A stretch of DNA of 64,000 nucleotides from Usnea hakonensis (GCA_013423325.1 BLJB01000069.1:204126-268125); one strand, 5' to 3'. Shown: positions 35,007 through 47,368, numbered from the stretch's first letter. The notes: generated by a model not told the origin, from the sequence alone. Program-made: numbers and translations.

Positions 35007-37268
35007 ATGGAGGAACCTCCTATTGCAGATGGTCTGAAGATGAACGGCTTAGACCGTAAAAACTCGGTCGCGTTCAAAGATCCTCCTGGCCCTTCGGAAC
35101 ATAGAGAGAAAGAAAGGCACATGATTGGTCGGGCGGATCAAGTGTATGACTAGCGAAGACTCTACTGAGATTCCAAGATGCTGACTGCACTCAGATGGAA
35201 CAAGTATGCCAGATATTATCTCACAGTCGGAGTAAGGTATGGGGCTTAATGCAGTGTAAAATTAGGCAAAAGCGTCGATTCGAATTTTTCGAGAGAAGAC
35301 CTCCCAAACCGAGGAAGTTCAAGTTTACCAAGTACGTGATACTTGTTCGGCGAAAGATAAGCGGCGACGGGATGCCTACTGGCGTAGAAGAGGTTGACAT
35401 CCGAGGGCCACTATTGCGACAGGCTCTACTAGAAATCCACAGCGATACCAGAGGATTCAGTTTTGATGAAGATCCTCCAATGGTCCTGTCATAAGCTCCC
35501 TTGCAACCATCATGTCTACTGACAGTCAGATGCAGATAGATCCAAAGTTGCTATTTCACTCACGTGACACCCTAGAAGCCTTGCTGAAGACCAAAAGCCC
35601 GGAGGAGCCCGAAGATGTATCCTTCATCTTTGAAATTGAAGCCGCTTTGAAATACATTAGAGAAGACTTTGATTCTACTTTCACTTCGCTGTCAATATTA
35701 CTACCCAACAAGCAGATAACATATCCGATTTTGTGGACACTATTTCCTCCAAATACAATAGTATATGGCACTGACAACCTTCGCAATCCGAGAGCGTGGC
35801 TTGTACTTGGCGCAGAAGAGCGAGAAGACAGAAATGGCAACGGGTACCTTCTGCTAGAGCCTGAGTATATTGACTATGACGGCACCGATGTCGGCACTGT
35901 GTCCTCTAGGCCTCTGCATATACCAGCATTTCTTGGAGCTAAGAACATTTCCGATCTTCCCTACTTTCCCCTCGAATACCATACCGATCCCGGTAATGCT
36001 CGAAAGAATCTACTCGAGATGGGCCGAAAGGCTATGAGCCTTCATGGAAGGCGCTTGATGGAGTACAGTGGTCATGCTTTGAAGGAAGTGCCACCCCCGC
36101 GCGGCATTGCTAAGTTCAACGTGCGTGGAAGTCTTCACCCTTTTCACAAGTTGTATTGCTATATATCTTCTTCCGCGAATTCTCCCTTGGCTAATTTTAT
36201 ATTTGTTTAAGGTTCATGGCAGAATAATGCTAGACCCAGAGGTATTCGAGAAATTGAATCCTGAGAGCGATTCTATCTCAGTTCCGTCAGTGATACCACT
36301 CAACAAGAACAAACTCACAGACGAGCAAATCATGACCGTAAATACCGTTCTACTCGGCTTTAGTCTCGGCGATAAAATATGGGGTACGCAAGACCCTATA
36401 GCTAGCAATAAGACATTATCTGATTCCTGCAAAAGGCGCTTTCGCCGTTTCACAGACTCACGACGTGGCTTGGAACGAAGAAATATTCAAATCTCTCGTA
36501 CTGGAAGTAGACCAAAGAGACCTGGTGCATGATCTCGTCCAGGCCCATCAGTCAAATGGCAACGAGCAGGTGTTCGACGATGTCGTTCGAGGCAAAGGCA
36601 AAGGCCTCGTTGGACTTCTAACGGGTCCCCCTGGTGTTGGTAAGACACTGACAGCTGAGGCTGTCGCCGAGGTGACAAAACGTCCGCTCTACATGATCAG
36701 TTCCGGGGAATTGGGTGCTCAGTCATCGGATGTGCACGACAAGCTGAAAGTTGTTCTTGAGCTTGCAGAGCTCTGGGATGCTGTTCTACTCTTGGATGAA
36801 GCAGACGTCTTCCTCGCTGAAAGAAACGACGCGGATCTATCACGTAACGCCATCACTTCAATATTTTTGCGCGAATTGGAATACTACCAAGGTATCTTGA
36901 TTCTCACAACAAACCGCATGAAGACGTTTGATTCTGCTTTCGAAAGTCGCATCCATTTTTGCCTCGAGTACCCTGATCTAGACAGCAAGGCTCGCGAGAC
37001 CGTATGGCGGAATTTCATCAATAAAGCGAGATTGAACAGCAAGGTTCAGATTGATCTGACTGATGCCAGTATCCGAGAGCTGGCCAAAATTGAGCTTAAT
37101 GGTCGACAGATCAAGAACATTTTGAGCGTATCGCAGGCTGTAGCGATGAAAAGGAACACGACGTTGGGCGAAAATAGTATCCGAATGACCATCAAGCTCA
37201 CACAGAACTTTGATAAGACCAAAGAGCACTTGAAGGAGCAGCGCGACCTTGCAATCTGTAAGAAGTAA
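35007..37268 (+). CDS. AAA-family ATPase with DUF7025-like N-terminal region
   Basis: Confident exons are 35536-36120, 36212-36383 and 36436-37268, joining in phase. The AAA core in the last exon has Walker A GPPGVGKT, Walker B LLLDEADVF, sensor 1 in LILTTNRM and the arginine-finger segment ESRIHFCLEYPDLD. The upstream part (KYVILVRRK, EVDIRGPLLRQAL, DPKLLFHSRDTL, WTLFPPNTIVYG, RAWLVLGAEE) matches the N-terminal domain common to fungal ATPases of this type, whose role is unknown. The start at 35007 (MEEPPIADGLK) and the exons before 35483 are less sure: the splice near 35232-35266 would need an intron of about 30 nt, so a frame lesion or misjudged exon is possible. It is divergent from the NACHT gene. 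Confidence 0.82.
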
Positions 37269-37701
37269 TGATCAGACTGAGCAAATAGAGAAGAGATTCC
37301 TCAGGCAGGATCTTCTGATTTCGAAAAGAATGCAATTTCTTGGCACTTACACCTGACATGTATTCGTCTTTTTTAGTATACACCAGTAATTGCAGATACT
37401 CGAGAGAGCGAGGCAGCTTGGCTTTTTTCCTTTGCTTTACTTATCAATTATCATTGGATCTTGTAATCTAATGAGATGTTTTTAAAGTACACTGATTTAC
37501 TCTGCCCTTACTTATTAAAGTAGAAGTCAAAGTATACGCGCTTGGCGCGGGAGACGCCAACCTTGACTTTTGCAGAGAGTCAGATCAAGCCTGTATCACG
37601 CCCTCAAGTCTCCCCCAGTCTGGGATCATACCTATGTTTACCACCCAAATATCGCATTGGCGCGCTTCAACCTCCTCCGGTCTCTCTACCGGAAGAGTCA
37701 G
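37269..37701. other. Intergenic between AAA ATPase and DDHD phospholipase
   Basis: Contains the relic transposon end at 37317-37360. The rest is AT-rich near 37430-37520 and otherwise unremarkable. Confidence 0.5.
37317..37360 (+). repeat. Solo relic of the terminal inverted repeat of the 58.4-kb transposon
   Basis: The stretch around atgcaatttcttggcac, with preceding gatttcgaaaag and following ttacacctgacatg, closely matches the outer 45 bases of the left terminal repeat at 58464 (gatttcaaaaaa, then the same 17-base core, then acacacctgatg). No partner end was found within a few kb. It is likely an excision footprint or an eroded copy of the same element. Confidence 0.75.
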
Positions 37702-40700
37702 ATGGCTGCGCCTGGCGGCTTCCTCGATTCAATTTCGCCATGGAGTACAAGAAGCAATACCCCAAAACCGAGCCAGGGAAAGGAGTCGGAATCTCCGAAG
37801 ATAAACAACCAGCAAGGTACTGATCATAGCATTGGTCATCGTCATCGGCTTAGTCTTAGCCAATATCCGAAGGATTGTCCTCCGAGTCAAGTGAGATGGT
37901 TCTACGCAGTGGATGTAAGCTCTTAGCTGGCGCATGATTCCTGTCCAGTGCTTTTCTGAAGCATCGATATAGTCTCCCAAGCGGAAACCTTTACCTCTTG
38001 ATCAGCCTAAAAGTGCAAAGCCTCTTCCAGCTCCTAAGAAGTACGCCGCCTTCTCTGTCCGCGACTCTCGATCCGTGGAGACGGCATTCCAGAAAATAGT
38101 TGAAGACGAGCATGATAGACGCCGGGAAAAGTCGCCTTCGGGTGACATTGGAGACGCGGTCAGTCGACAAGAGCGAATCAACTACACCAAAATCGAAGTT
38201 GGAGGCGATCAGGGAAAGGCAAGACTTGGCAATTCGCATGGATCGCGAGGTAATACAAGCATCAACGAGGCTACGAGCTCTGAGAAAGGAGGAATGGTCA
38301 AAGTCCCTGTCAACGAAGACTTCTTGTTCGATGTTGACATTGAGAAAAGAGAACTTGCTCCAACGTATTGGTTAGGTCCAATCTACGACGTGCGCCGAGG
38401 AAGCTGGTTCTTCCAAGAAGGTTCTACTCTTCGGCCCTGTGATGAAAATCTCGCAATCCAATTAGAAGAAGGCTACTTAAAGGTCAAGCCTTGGCGGAAT
38501 GAAATGCTTCAACCTGCTTCTCAGTCAAAGTCAAGACCTGTCTCAATGAACGCTGCAGACATTGAAAAGCCTATTGGTGCTGCCGAGAAACCGCCGAAAG
38601 AAGAGCCCCCGATACCCGTAAAGTTCGAGTTGCAAACACAACGACTGTTTGGAGCCTACATGAACTCCGTGGTGACCTATCAAGATGCATCAACTGCTTG
38701 GCTACTTACGGACGATTTTCTCTCACGGATGAGCAGTACTGTATATCAGAGATTTGCTGGTGGGGGTCATCTCGGAGGTGTCAAGGTTCTACGCGGCTAC
38801 TCAGCATCAAGCACAGCCAATGACACTAAGAAAGATGGCGACAGTCCTAGCGGCAAGAAAACAGAGGCTGCAATCGACAATTCTAAAAGAAAATCTGTGC
38901 CTGCCAAGGTTGACCAAGAAGCTTCTGATGAAGAGCAGCTGAAGCGCTCGATGTCTGCCGCTCAGCAAGAGCCGCGCCTGGTAACTTTGGAGAGACAGTT
39001 GTCTTCATTCTCAGACGATCCCGTAAAACAGGAAGAAGAGCGACGTCAAGCTGATGAAGACGAGATCAAAGAAGATTACAAGGACGCGGATGGCCAGGAC
39101 CAAGGTCGAGAGATTGAACACTTGATTCTTGTCACGCATGGCATTGGACAGGTGAGCGAGTCGATATATTTGCCACCACCATTACTCCTGCTGACCTGTC
39201 GTTGAATCAGAGGCTTGGACTGCGTATGGAAAGTATTAATTTTATTCACGACGTTAATGTCCTGCGCAAAACTCTAAAAAGTGTCTACGAAGCATCACCC
39301 GACCTCCAAGCACTAAACGCCGAAGTTGACAAATTACCAAAGAATTGTCGTGTGCAAGTGCTGCCGGTCGTATGGCGGCACCTTCTTGATTTTCCCAAAC
39401 AGAGCTTCAAACACAACGAAAGGGAGCAGGATCTTACCGACAATGATGCATTCGGCGAGGATGAGGAGTACCCTAGCCTAGAGAACATTACAGTTGAAGG
39501 CGTCCCTGCAATTCGTAACCTGATCACCGATCTCGCTCTCGACATCCTCCTGTATCAAAGTGCCTACCGAGAGCACATCGCTGGCATCGTGCAAAGAGAG
39601 TGCAACCGAGTCTATGAGCTCTTCATACAGAGAAATCCATCATTCAACGGAAAGGTTAGCATGATCGGCCATTCTCTAGGATCAGCAATTCTGTTCGACA
39701 TTCTGTGTCATCAGAGAGACGCCAATCTAACCCCACAAGGCCTTTTCAGGCACAAACAAGCTGGCTCGAGGAATAGCAGTATTGCGAAGAACCAAGAAAG
39801 GCCAGAACTTGGCTTAAAATTCCAAGTCGAGGACTTTTTTTGCCTGGGCTCTCCTCTTGGACTGTACCAAATGTTGAAAGGTCGCAGAATTGCAGCCCGT
39901 CGGACAATCAATGGCATTGGTACGCAAAGCCCGCTGAATCCCGATGCTCTGGACGATCCATTCCTTGGTGCTGCATCCACACAACCAAGCAATATGACTA
40001 GCGCAAGAAACGATGACATTCTTTCCATCACCGTGTCGAGTCCGAAATGTCAGCAGATCTATAACATCTTCCACCCAGCGGACCCCATCGCATATAGGAT
40101 AGAACCGTTGATCTCACGAGCCATGTCATCGATGAAGCCACAGGCCTTGCCCTACACAAAGAAAGGTATCTTTGGCGTGCAAGGCCAAGGTTTGACCAAT
40201 ATCGGGGCGCGAGTTGGCCAGAGCGTGTCTGGCCTATGGTCAAACTTTACATCTGGAATGGCAAGCAGTTTGCTGAACCGCAGCCTTGGTCTGACAGGCG
40301 AGGGCCAGCTGTCTTCTTCAACTGCAGTTCACGCACCCCAGATTCAGCGCAAGGAAACCTCTTCTAGCGGCACCCGTAGCAACATCACAGCAGGCGGCTC
40401 CATGTCCGAGCAGGAAGAGGACTCCGAACATCCCCCAACCCTTATCGATGCCGAGATTGAGACACTGTACGCGGGGTTTGAAAAGCGAAGATGGAGCCAT
40501 CAAAGCGACGAGAGTCGCGATTTGGGCGAGAGTGCAGCATGGATGGAGGCGGAGGAGAGATCGAAGCGTCTCAAGCGCGAAGAGGCAAAGGTCAGGGCGC
40601 TGAATAGCAATGGTCGCGTCGACTATAACGTACAAGAGTGAGTCTGGCCTTGCCCGAGATCCACTTTGTCTCTCTTTTTTTTTCTGCGTGTGCGTGGTGC

Positions 40701-40864
40701 TCTTGCCGGTGCTGACTGACACTTTTCCGCCTTATCTTAGAGGTCTCCTCGACATCTCCCTCTGGGCAAGCATTGCCAGCCATCTTTCGTACTGGGCGGA
40801 TGAGGATGTGAGCCATTTTATGATCTCGCAGCTCTTGTCGAGGCAGCGGGTTATTAGGCGGTGA
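37702..40864 (+). CDS. DDHD-domain phospholipase (PA-PLA1 family)
   Basis: Exons 37702-37914, 37973-39151, 39211-40637 and 40741-40864 join in phase to give 980 residues. The lipase nucleophile motif GHSLGS (about residue 616) follows HLILVTHGIGQ and RMESINFIHDVNVLR. The C-terminal DDHD region is shown by VEDFFCLGSPLG, FHPADPIAYRIEPL, GRVDYNVQEGLLDIS and SHLSYWADEDVSHFM. Related yeast and animal enzymes hydrolyse phosphatidic acid or other phospholipids; the yeast protein Ddl1 is mitochondrial. The N-terminal 450 residues contain the WWE/sec23ip-like segment APTYWLGPIYDVRRGSWFF. The start ATG MAAPGGFLDSISPW lies in a frame open further upstream, so the exact start is uncertain. Confidence 0.92.
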
Positions 40865-41089
40865 ATTGAGTTGGTTGAATGAATGTAGGAAGGGGAAGAA
40901 GGACGGACGAAATCACATCTCGCACTTTGGGTTGATAAGACGCATAGCGGTTTTGGGAGTTTGTAGATGGATGGCGGCATCGAGGGAGGGAGGGAGGGGT
41001 ATACCCGGGAAATCAATTAAGAGAGGGGGATATTGCATTAACTTTGATGGTAATCATTTCTCGAATCATCAATCTCGGTCTCTTTTCTC

Positions 41090-41642
41090 CCCCTATGCAG
41101 ACTCTCCCTCCCCCCCTCCCTCTCCCTCCCTCCCTCACCAGCTCCCTCCCTCCCTTCTTTCTCCCTTCTCCCTCTCTCTCTCTCCCCCCCCCCTCTTTCC
41201 AACCCCCCCCCTCTCTCCCTACCCTCCCCTCCCCCCATCCCCCTTCCCACCCCACCCATGAAACCATCTTACATTCCATTCCTCTCCTCTCCTCTAGCCC
41301 TCTCCTCTACTTCTCTTATCCCTCTTTCTTTTCCTTTTCCTCTCCCGTCCTCTCTTTCTTTCTTTCTCTGAGGCTTGTTCGATATCTTTCTTTTATGTGG
41401 GATGGGGGGGGGAGGGGGGTGGGGGGGAAAGTGGAGGGGGGAGAGGGGGGGGAGGGGGGTGGGGGGGAAAGTGGAGGGGGAGAGGGGGGGAAAGGGGTAA
41501 AGGATGAGGGAAGATGGTAAAGGGGATGGGGGGGGCGGAAGACGGTAAAGGGGAAAGGATGGGAGAGGAGGGGGGGGAAGGAAAGGAGTGGGGGGGGAGG
41601 AGGGGGGAAGGATGGGGGGGGGGGGGGAGGGGGGGGGGGGGG
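41090..41642. repeat. C-rich then G-rich low-complexity tract
   Basis: About 41090-41370 is almost pure pyrimidine (ccctccctccct-type), switching at about 41395 to purine-rich DNA with G runs (gggggggaaagtggaggggg occurs twice, about 41424 and 41463) that ends at an assembly gap. Proline- or glycine-rich open frames here come from composition and are not called as genes. Confidence 0.85.
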
Positions 41643-42072
41643 NNNNNNNNNNNNNNNNNNNNNNNNNNNNNNNNNNNNNNNNNNNNNNNNNNNNNNNNNN
41701 NNNNNNNNNNNNNNNNNNNNNNNNNNNNNNNNNNNNNNNNNNNNNNNNNNNNNNNNNNNNNNNNNNNNNNNNNNNNNNNNNNNNNNNNNNNNNNNNNNNN
41801 NNNNNNNNNNNNNNNNNNNNNNNNNNNNNNNNNNNNNNNNNNNNNNNNNNNNNNNNNNNNNNNNNNNNNNNNNNNNNNNNNNNNNNNNNNNNNNNNNNNN
41901 NNNNNNNNNNNNNNNNNNNNNNNNNNNNNNNNNNNNNNNNNNNNNNNNNNNNNNNNNNNNNNNNNNNNNNNNNNNNNNNNNNNNNNNNNNNNNNNNNNNN
42001 NNNNNNNNNNNNNNNNNNNNNNNNNNNNNNNNNNNNNNNNNNNNNNNNNNNNNNNNNNNNNNNNNNNNNNNN
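41643..42072. other. Assembly gap of 430 undetermined bases
   Basis: All bases are N. Both flanks are G homopolymer on the + strand (34 G on the right flank), so the gap lies in, or was caused by, a poly-G region. The true length is unknown. Confidence 0.98.
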
Positions 42073-42107
<35 letters not shown>

Positions 42108-45100
42108 CTGGATGCGCTATTCTGGAGGGGTTTGGAGGTTGAGGGATTTTGATGAGATTTATGTAGGTGGGTGGATGGTTGGGGATCGGGGACGTTGGAT
42201 ATGTAGGATCAGGAGGGTTGGCTTGAGGGAGCTATGTCTAGGTATTGGGGCTGGGGTGTTTAGGTAGAGTAAGGAGTAAGGACTAGATGCTGAGCTGTGT
42301 TTTCACGGTTTTGGGTATGCGGGAGGTTTGGGGTTTTGAGGGTCTGGGTTGTTGGGTTCTTGGGGGCTTTGGCGATTTTGAGGGGGTCTTGGTAGGTAGG
42401 CTTTTGGGGCCGGTGGAACTTTTCGAGGTCTGGGAATTAGGGGATGCTTGGGAGCTTGGGAGCTGGTGGTTTGGGTATGTGTGTTGGTGTATCATGGATG
42501 GATCTTTGAACTCTTGGAGGTGTTGGTTTAGGTATCTAGTTTTCTAGCGGCTTGAGTATTTAGGTACGTGGGTCTGGGGGTCTGAATGTCCAGGGGTTGA
42601 GAAGAGGGGTGTTTGGATTTTTGAGGATATGAGGAGTTGAGGTTTGGGGAATTTGAGGAGTCAATGGCGTGGAGGCCTGGCTGGGTTTTGTTGACCGGGT
42701 TATTCCGGGAAAATGTCACAAGGTAGGATTCGAGGACAATGGAGGCTCTTGCAGAACGGAAGCAAAGAAGGCTATTGAGAGGCTGATGATGGTTCGACGC
42801 ATACTGCAAAAACAATTGGATTCCTTCCGATCAGATTATGAGTCAGGAATACCAATAGAGGGTTTGAGTATTGTACATTGAAGAGTCATGTAGACGATGA
42901 TGGTTGCTTCAGCATCGGATCTTAAGACTGGAAAGTGCATGTGCAGCTAATTGCATTGACTTCTCACCATCAGAACGATTGGCAGCCTGTCATAATAATC
43001 CTGGAATTGGATGTGGGGCGCGTAGACTTGCTTTTCACTGGCCGGAGATAGCAATAACGGATTTGCTTGATCCTGGAATGAATCAAACAGAATCTTCCGT
43101 GGGCTCTCCCTGCTCGAAACCGGTTTTTGGATGAGTTATTTTTTGCAGATCGGCTTGCATGAAGATTGGACGTTTGAGTATCGGAGGGCTATTAGTCTGT
43201 GTCGGTAGAAACATGGCGAGCATAGGATTCGTCTCCCCGCAATCAATATGTCCTCAATCCGTGGAGCTGCTGAACTTCCCTGTTTGTACGCCTCACTTTT
43301 GAAATGCATAAACGAATCATCGATTCGCAAACAAAAAGGCCGAGTATCTTTGAATCCTACGGCTTAAGGGTTTCGTCGGCGGGAGCGAAAGGAGCAGGTG
43401 ATCCCACTTGCAGTCATGTTCAACAATTAGGTGCATTCGATATATTGATTGCGACCCTCGTTCTCAGATAGGTATGGTGGAAGGATTAGCATGCATGGAG
43501 GTTGAAAACATGTTGCGGATATGCTCGACGCCTCACTGTAGCAAGATGGACGGGCACATGATTCGTAATTCCTCGGCAAGGATTTCTTCAACCAGGAGAA
43601 ACACGAGTTCCCGTAAGCGCACACTGCAAGCCGTAATGTAAATAAATGTGTTAAGGTTATCAATTTACTTTCGGGGATCATGGGGATCATGGAGTGCGGG
43701 GTCGCTTAACACAAATGTGCCAGCCCAGGCTGTACTTACCCTGGAGCATCGGATGATAAGCGTAAGGAAGCAAATTCCGTGGATGCTCCTCTTAGCTCCA
43801 ACGTCATTAAAATGTCGGTCTATCTTCTTCGTTCTTTTCATCTCGGACTCCTTGCCACTTGATGCCGTCTGCAGCCTAAGCACTAATGCAAGGTGACCTG
43901 CATTCCCCATTACGGCAGTAAGCAGTGTATTGGAAAGCCACATTCTCTACTTCTTGCCCTGCCGATCGAGCAGGACTTTGCTGCAGGGTTTGCTTCAATA
44001 CGAGGTTGTTTGGCAACTCAAGGCGCGACCAACAGAACGCCTGCTCCAACAAATGCGGGGACGCCCATAAGCACTAGCTTTCATCTTGCAGCTGGGAGCT
44101 TAACACACATCTGGCCATCATGTTCCTTAGTCGTCCCTGGAATTGGTGTGAGAAAATTACGCTTGGAACTCTGGCATCGAGCTTAACTAGCTCAACGAAT
44201 CAGAGCAGGCTGAACACCTATCTAGGGAGATGTAGAAGTCGAGAGTGAGGATTCTACTCATTGAAAAAAGAGGTATAACGAGGCATAATGCTCCATTTCC
44301 AATATGAAACGGATGCTGTAGCTCAGTCACTAAATTCCTATGCGCAATGTAAGCACTAACACAGAAGAGGCTAGATGAAGAAATGCTTGAATTAATTCAG
44401 GCTGCCGAGCGCCTCCCGAATCCGTACCTGAGCTAAATTCGGAGAATTATTGGCGCTGGACAAAGTATATTTCGTACCTTAACTTCATGCAAGCCTAAAT
44501 TAACTCACCCTTAACACTTTCCTCTTAACACTCACCGGAGACAATGTCATTGAGCATTGCGGGGAAGAAGGTCACGGCTACTTTCGGACCACCATTGGGT
44601 ACTCGCAAGTTGCTGGGTCCAAGGATCCGAACTTGTTGACGATACAAGCAAGAAACAAGGCAACCTTTCTCCGTCACTCGCCACATTTTTGATCGCTTGG
44701 GTCCCGGACGGCCAGACTGTTGCGAGCCAATAGGCTAGCATCTGTCAGTTCGTGGCTTTCAAGCTCTACATATGCAAAGCACTTGCGTGTTAATACCCGG
44801 AACGGTTGACGAACGGTCATCTCTACAGTTCGGAAATTGCCGACAATCTGATCCTCAACCTTCGGAGTATCTGCAAGTCGTTGGCCTACGAGCTCTACAA
44901 ATGTACATTTGCCCTGAAGGTCTATAGGTAGACTCTCTCGGCATTTGCTCAGATCAACCATTCGAGGAGCGGTTTTTGCAAGGGTTCACAAGCTAAATGG
45001 TCAAACACCATGAAATGTGTTAAAGGAAGTTTTTGAGGCTTGACCCTGCCAAAAAAAGATACAAACGTAGCTCCTCAAAGGCCTCCTCAAAAGCCGAATG

Positions 45101-46019
45101 CGGACTTAATCTCGTGCCTTCTCAAAAGCTCTCGAGAGCTACAGGACCAAAAGCCAAATGTGTTATCAGTCATAGGCACTGAAGATGACGATCTGCATGT
45201 CTTTGCTGCATAAAGCAAAAAACCCCTCATTTCATGGGTTTTCTGTAGAAGCACCGCTTTCATTGGTCAACTTTAGAGCAAGAAGAGCTGTAGCTAACAG
45301 ACAGCTTCCAAGAGAACGCACGTGCATACGAAGGTATCCCGCCATTAGATGAGGCATTTCTTCCGCAGTACCAATCTTCGGGACATAATGCGGCGTGGAT
45401 ATCTTCGGGCGAGCAGGTCAGCTGCCCCTTTTGGGCAAGGTAGGCTTATCTGTCAAACAATTGTCTGCAAACTATCGAATTTTCAGCTTCGAACTTTTAG
45501 CGCCTCTCTGAATGAAGCTGCCAATCAAGGCAGGAGCAGAGAATTATTGGCTGGCGATGCTCGAGCTGCTTGAAAGAGAATCGGCCCTGCTCCGTGCATG
45601 GGCCTCCAGGTCTTAAAGAACCCCTCTTCTGATGCAATCATGCAGGACGATCAGTCCAAAATCATATCTCCGAGCGGGACAAGGATGAAGATGTTTGGCT
45701 AGTGGACTTCCGACCAAGGCGAGGCCAATCAAATGACCCAAACCCTTTTTTCAAGCGTCCCGGACTGATGTGTTAAGCCCTCGGACGAATGTGTTAAGCA
45801 ATCCTTCTAGCCGCCCAGAAATTTGCATATATAGCATGCCAGTTCCCGCCTGTTCTCTTCTTCCTTTTCTTCTTCTCTAAGATCGGAAGCTTCATCTTCA
45901 AGCAAACGAGTTCGCAAACAGCTCTTCATCATCTCTGCATACTCTTCTCATTACCACATCTACCCAATTACAATACCATCTACCTAAATCATCTACCACA
46001 ACCTGCAAACGTACACAAG
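42073..46019. other. Nearly 4-kb region without a recognised gene
   Basis: 42073-42680 is G-rich low-complexity DNA continuing from the gap. 42700-45800 has ordinary composition, with only short open frames lacking motifs. The most coding-like is a 95-codon minus-strand stretch at 44674-44961 (with SLPIDLQGKCTFVELVGQ), unrecognised. The region near 44990-45170 has several tcaaaag/ctcaaaa repeats. The promoter of the proline-repeat gene lies at the right end, where CT-rich leader sequence begins at about 45850. Confidence 0.5.
45828..45833 (+). promoter_or_regulatory. TATA-like box of the proline-repeat/CCHC gene
   Basis: TATATA in gcatatatagc is followed by a strongly CT-rich stretch (45850-45890), the usual fungal core-promoter arrangement, about 190 bases before a predicted leader intron. 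Confidence 0.45.
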
Positions 46020-46086
46020 GTATTTATACCCATGTTCCCCCTTCACAGATATTTCAGTTTGTTACATACTCTGACAGCTTATATAG

Positions 46087-46452
46087 AAATATGGCCGCCA
46101 CACCAGCACCCGGCCCAACTATGGAGGCACAAAATGTGCAGTCAGCGGGATCGTATATATGCCCTAGTCTTACTCCATAAAAACTGCCTGTACTGACATT
46201 TCACACAGGAATCTGGGTCCCGCACCAGCACCTGGCCCAAGCACGGGGGCACCAGAGGTGCAATCAGCGGAAGTGTATATATTCCCCAGTCTCATTCCAT
46301 AAAGACTGCCTGTGCTGACATTTCACACAGGAATCCGGGTCCCGCACCAACACCCGGCCCAAGCATGAGGGGAAGGAAGGTGCAAGCAGCGGGAGTGTAT
46401 ACATGCCCTAGTCCTACTCCATAAACACTACAAGTGCTAACATCCTGTATAG
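46087..46452 (+). repeat. Tandem 122-bp exon-plus-intron repeat array (3 units)
   Basis: Three units begin at 46087, 46209 and 46331, an exact 122-base period. Each is a 66-nt exon part followed by a 56-nt intron (46153-46208, 46275-46330, 46397-46452). Introns share gtatata at the start, a ccctagtc-like middle, and ctgacatttcacacag or a variant at the end. The array is bounded on both sides by the acceptor tatagaaatat (46083-46093 and 46449-46459). Exon units encode degenerate PAPGP-type repeats. Because 66 is a multiple of three, unit number can change without shifting the frame. Confidence 0.9.
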
Positions 46453-47368
46453 AAATATAACCACTCCCGTACTGAGCCCTCGAGCTATGCAGGAGTCAGT
46501 CTCTTCCCTGGCATTGACCCGCTCACTGCTGACAGCACCAAGGCTAATGAAACGGAACCACAAAAACTTTGTCTCAGTCAAAGTTGATGAAGAGATTCTG
46601 TTTCGGCTCCCCAGACCTCTGGCAATGCGCTTTTCTGCGGTCTGGAACGCTGCCCTTAAAGACATAACGCGTACCATCGTGACAGTAGTTCTCCCACTGG
46701 ATCCACCCGCTGCTCCCAGTCCCCAAGCTACTCAGGCTGTACCAATCGCAGGCAGGGAACCAGCCTTTCCGAGCCTCGTGCCACCGCCCCCGCCGCCTCC
46801 GTCCGGCAAAACTGCCCTGAAATTCATCATCCAGTGGATGGAAGCGGGTGGTTGCGAGCCGAGAGGGATTCAAGCAATCCCTTATCCAAGTGATTACCGA
46901 CCTGCGCTGGAGAAAATCCTCGCCGTTGCGAGTAACCTCGAGATCAATGAACTAGTGACTCGAGTGAAAAATGACTTGGGGATGCGGGCTCCAAAGCCCA
47001 AGAAATGCCCCACGTGCAAGAAACTCGAGTAAGGAGCCAGCCCACAGTCAAAGTCCATCAGCTAACTAGATTTCAGGCACCCGGGAAAGGAGTGCCAATC
47101 CTGCTTCCACTGCGGGGACTACAACCACCGCATTCGTGATTGCCCGGTGAGATACGAGGAGTTCTTGGAACGGGAGGCACGTCGGGCCAGGAAGGCCGAG
47201 TGGGCAAAGCAGAGAGAGATTGCCCACCAGCGGTGGCTGGAAAAGGAAGAGCGTCGCAAGAAGAGGGGGATCGCCACCGGGGAGTTGGGGGTGGATGACG
47301 CCGGGAGAACGATTCCCGTGCGAGGCCCTGGGACGTTGACCCTGGGGCGAACCACCTCTGGGCCTTGA
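46091..47368 (+). CDS. Proline-repeat, BTB-like and CCHC zinc-knuckle protein
   Basis: Exons 46091-46152, 46209-46274, 46331-46396, 46453-47028 and 47077-47368 join in phase to 353 residues. A leader intron at 46020-46086 is also likely. Residues 1-65 are three PAPGP-like repeats from the exon array. Residues about 90-210 (FVSVKVDEEILFRLPRPLAM, ALKFIIQWMEAGG, ILAVASNLEINELV) resemble the BTB-like region of fungal proteins of unknown role. A zinc knuckle CFHCGDYNHRIRDC (C-x2-C-x4-H-x4-C) follows near residue 265, preceded by CPTCKKLE. The C-terminal part is basic, coiled and Arg/Lys-rich (RYEEFLEREARRARKAEW). CCHC knuckles bind RNA or single-stranded DNA. A Gag-derived gene is conceivable but no other retroelement part is present. 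The function is unknown. Confidence 0.78.

Noticed and set aside
41044..42152. Glycine- or proline-rich open frames spanning the gap
   Set aside because: They consist of homopolymer and undetermined bases.
46091..47368. Retrotransposon Gag gene based on the CCHC knuckle
   Set aside because: There is no protease, reverse transcriptase, integrase or terminal repeat nearby, and the gene has spliced introns and ordinary composition.
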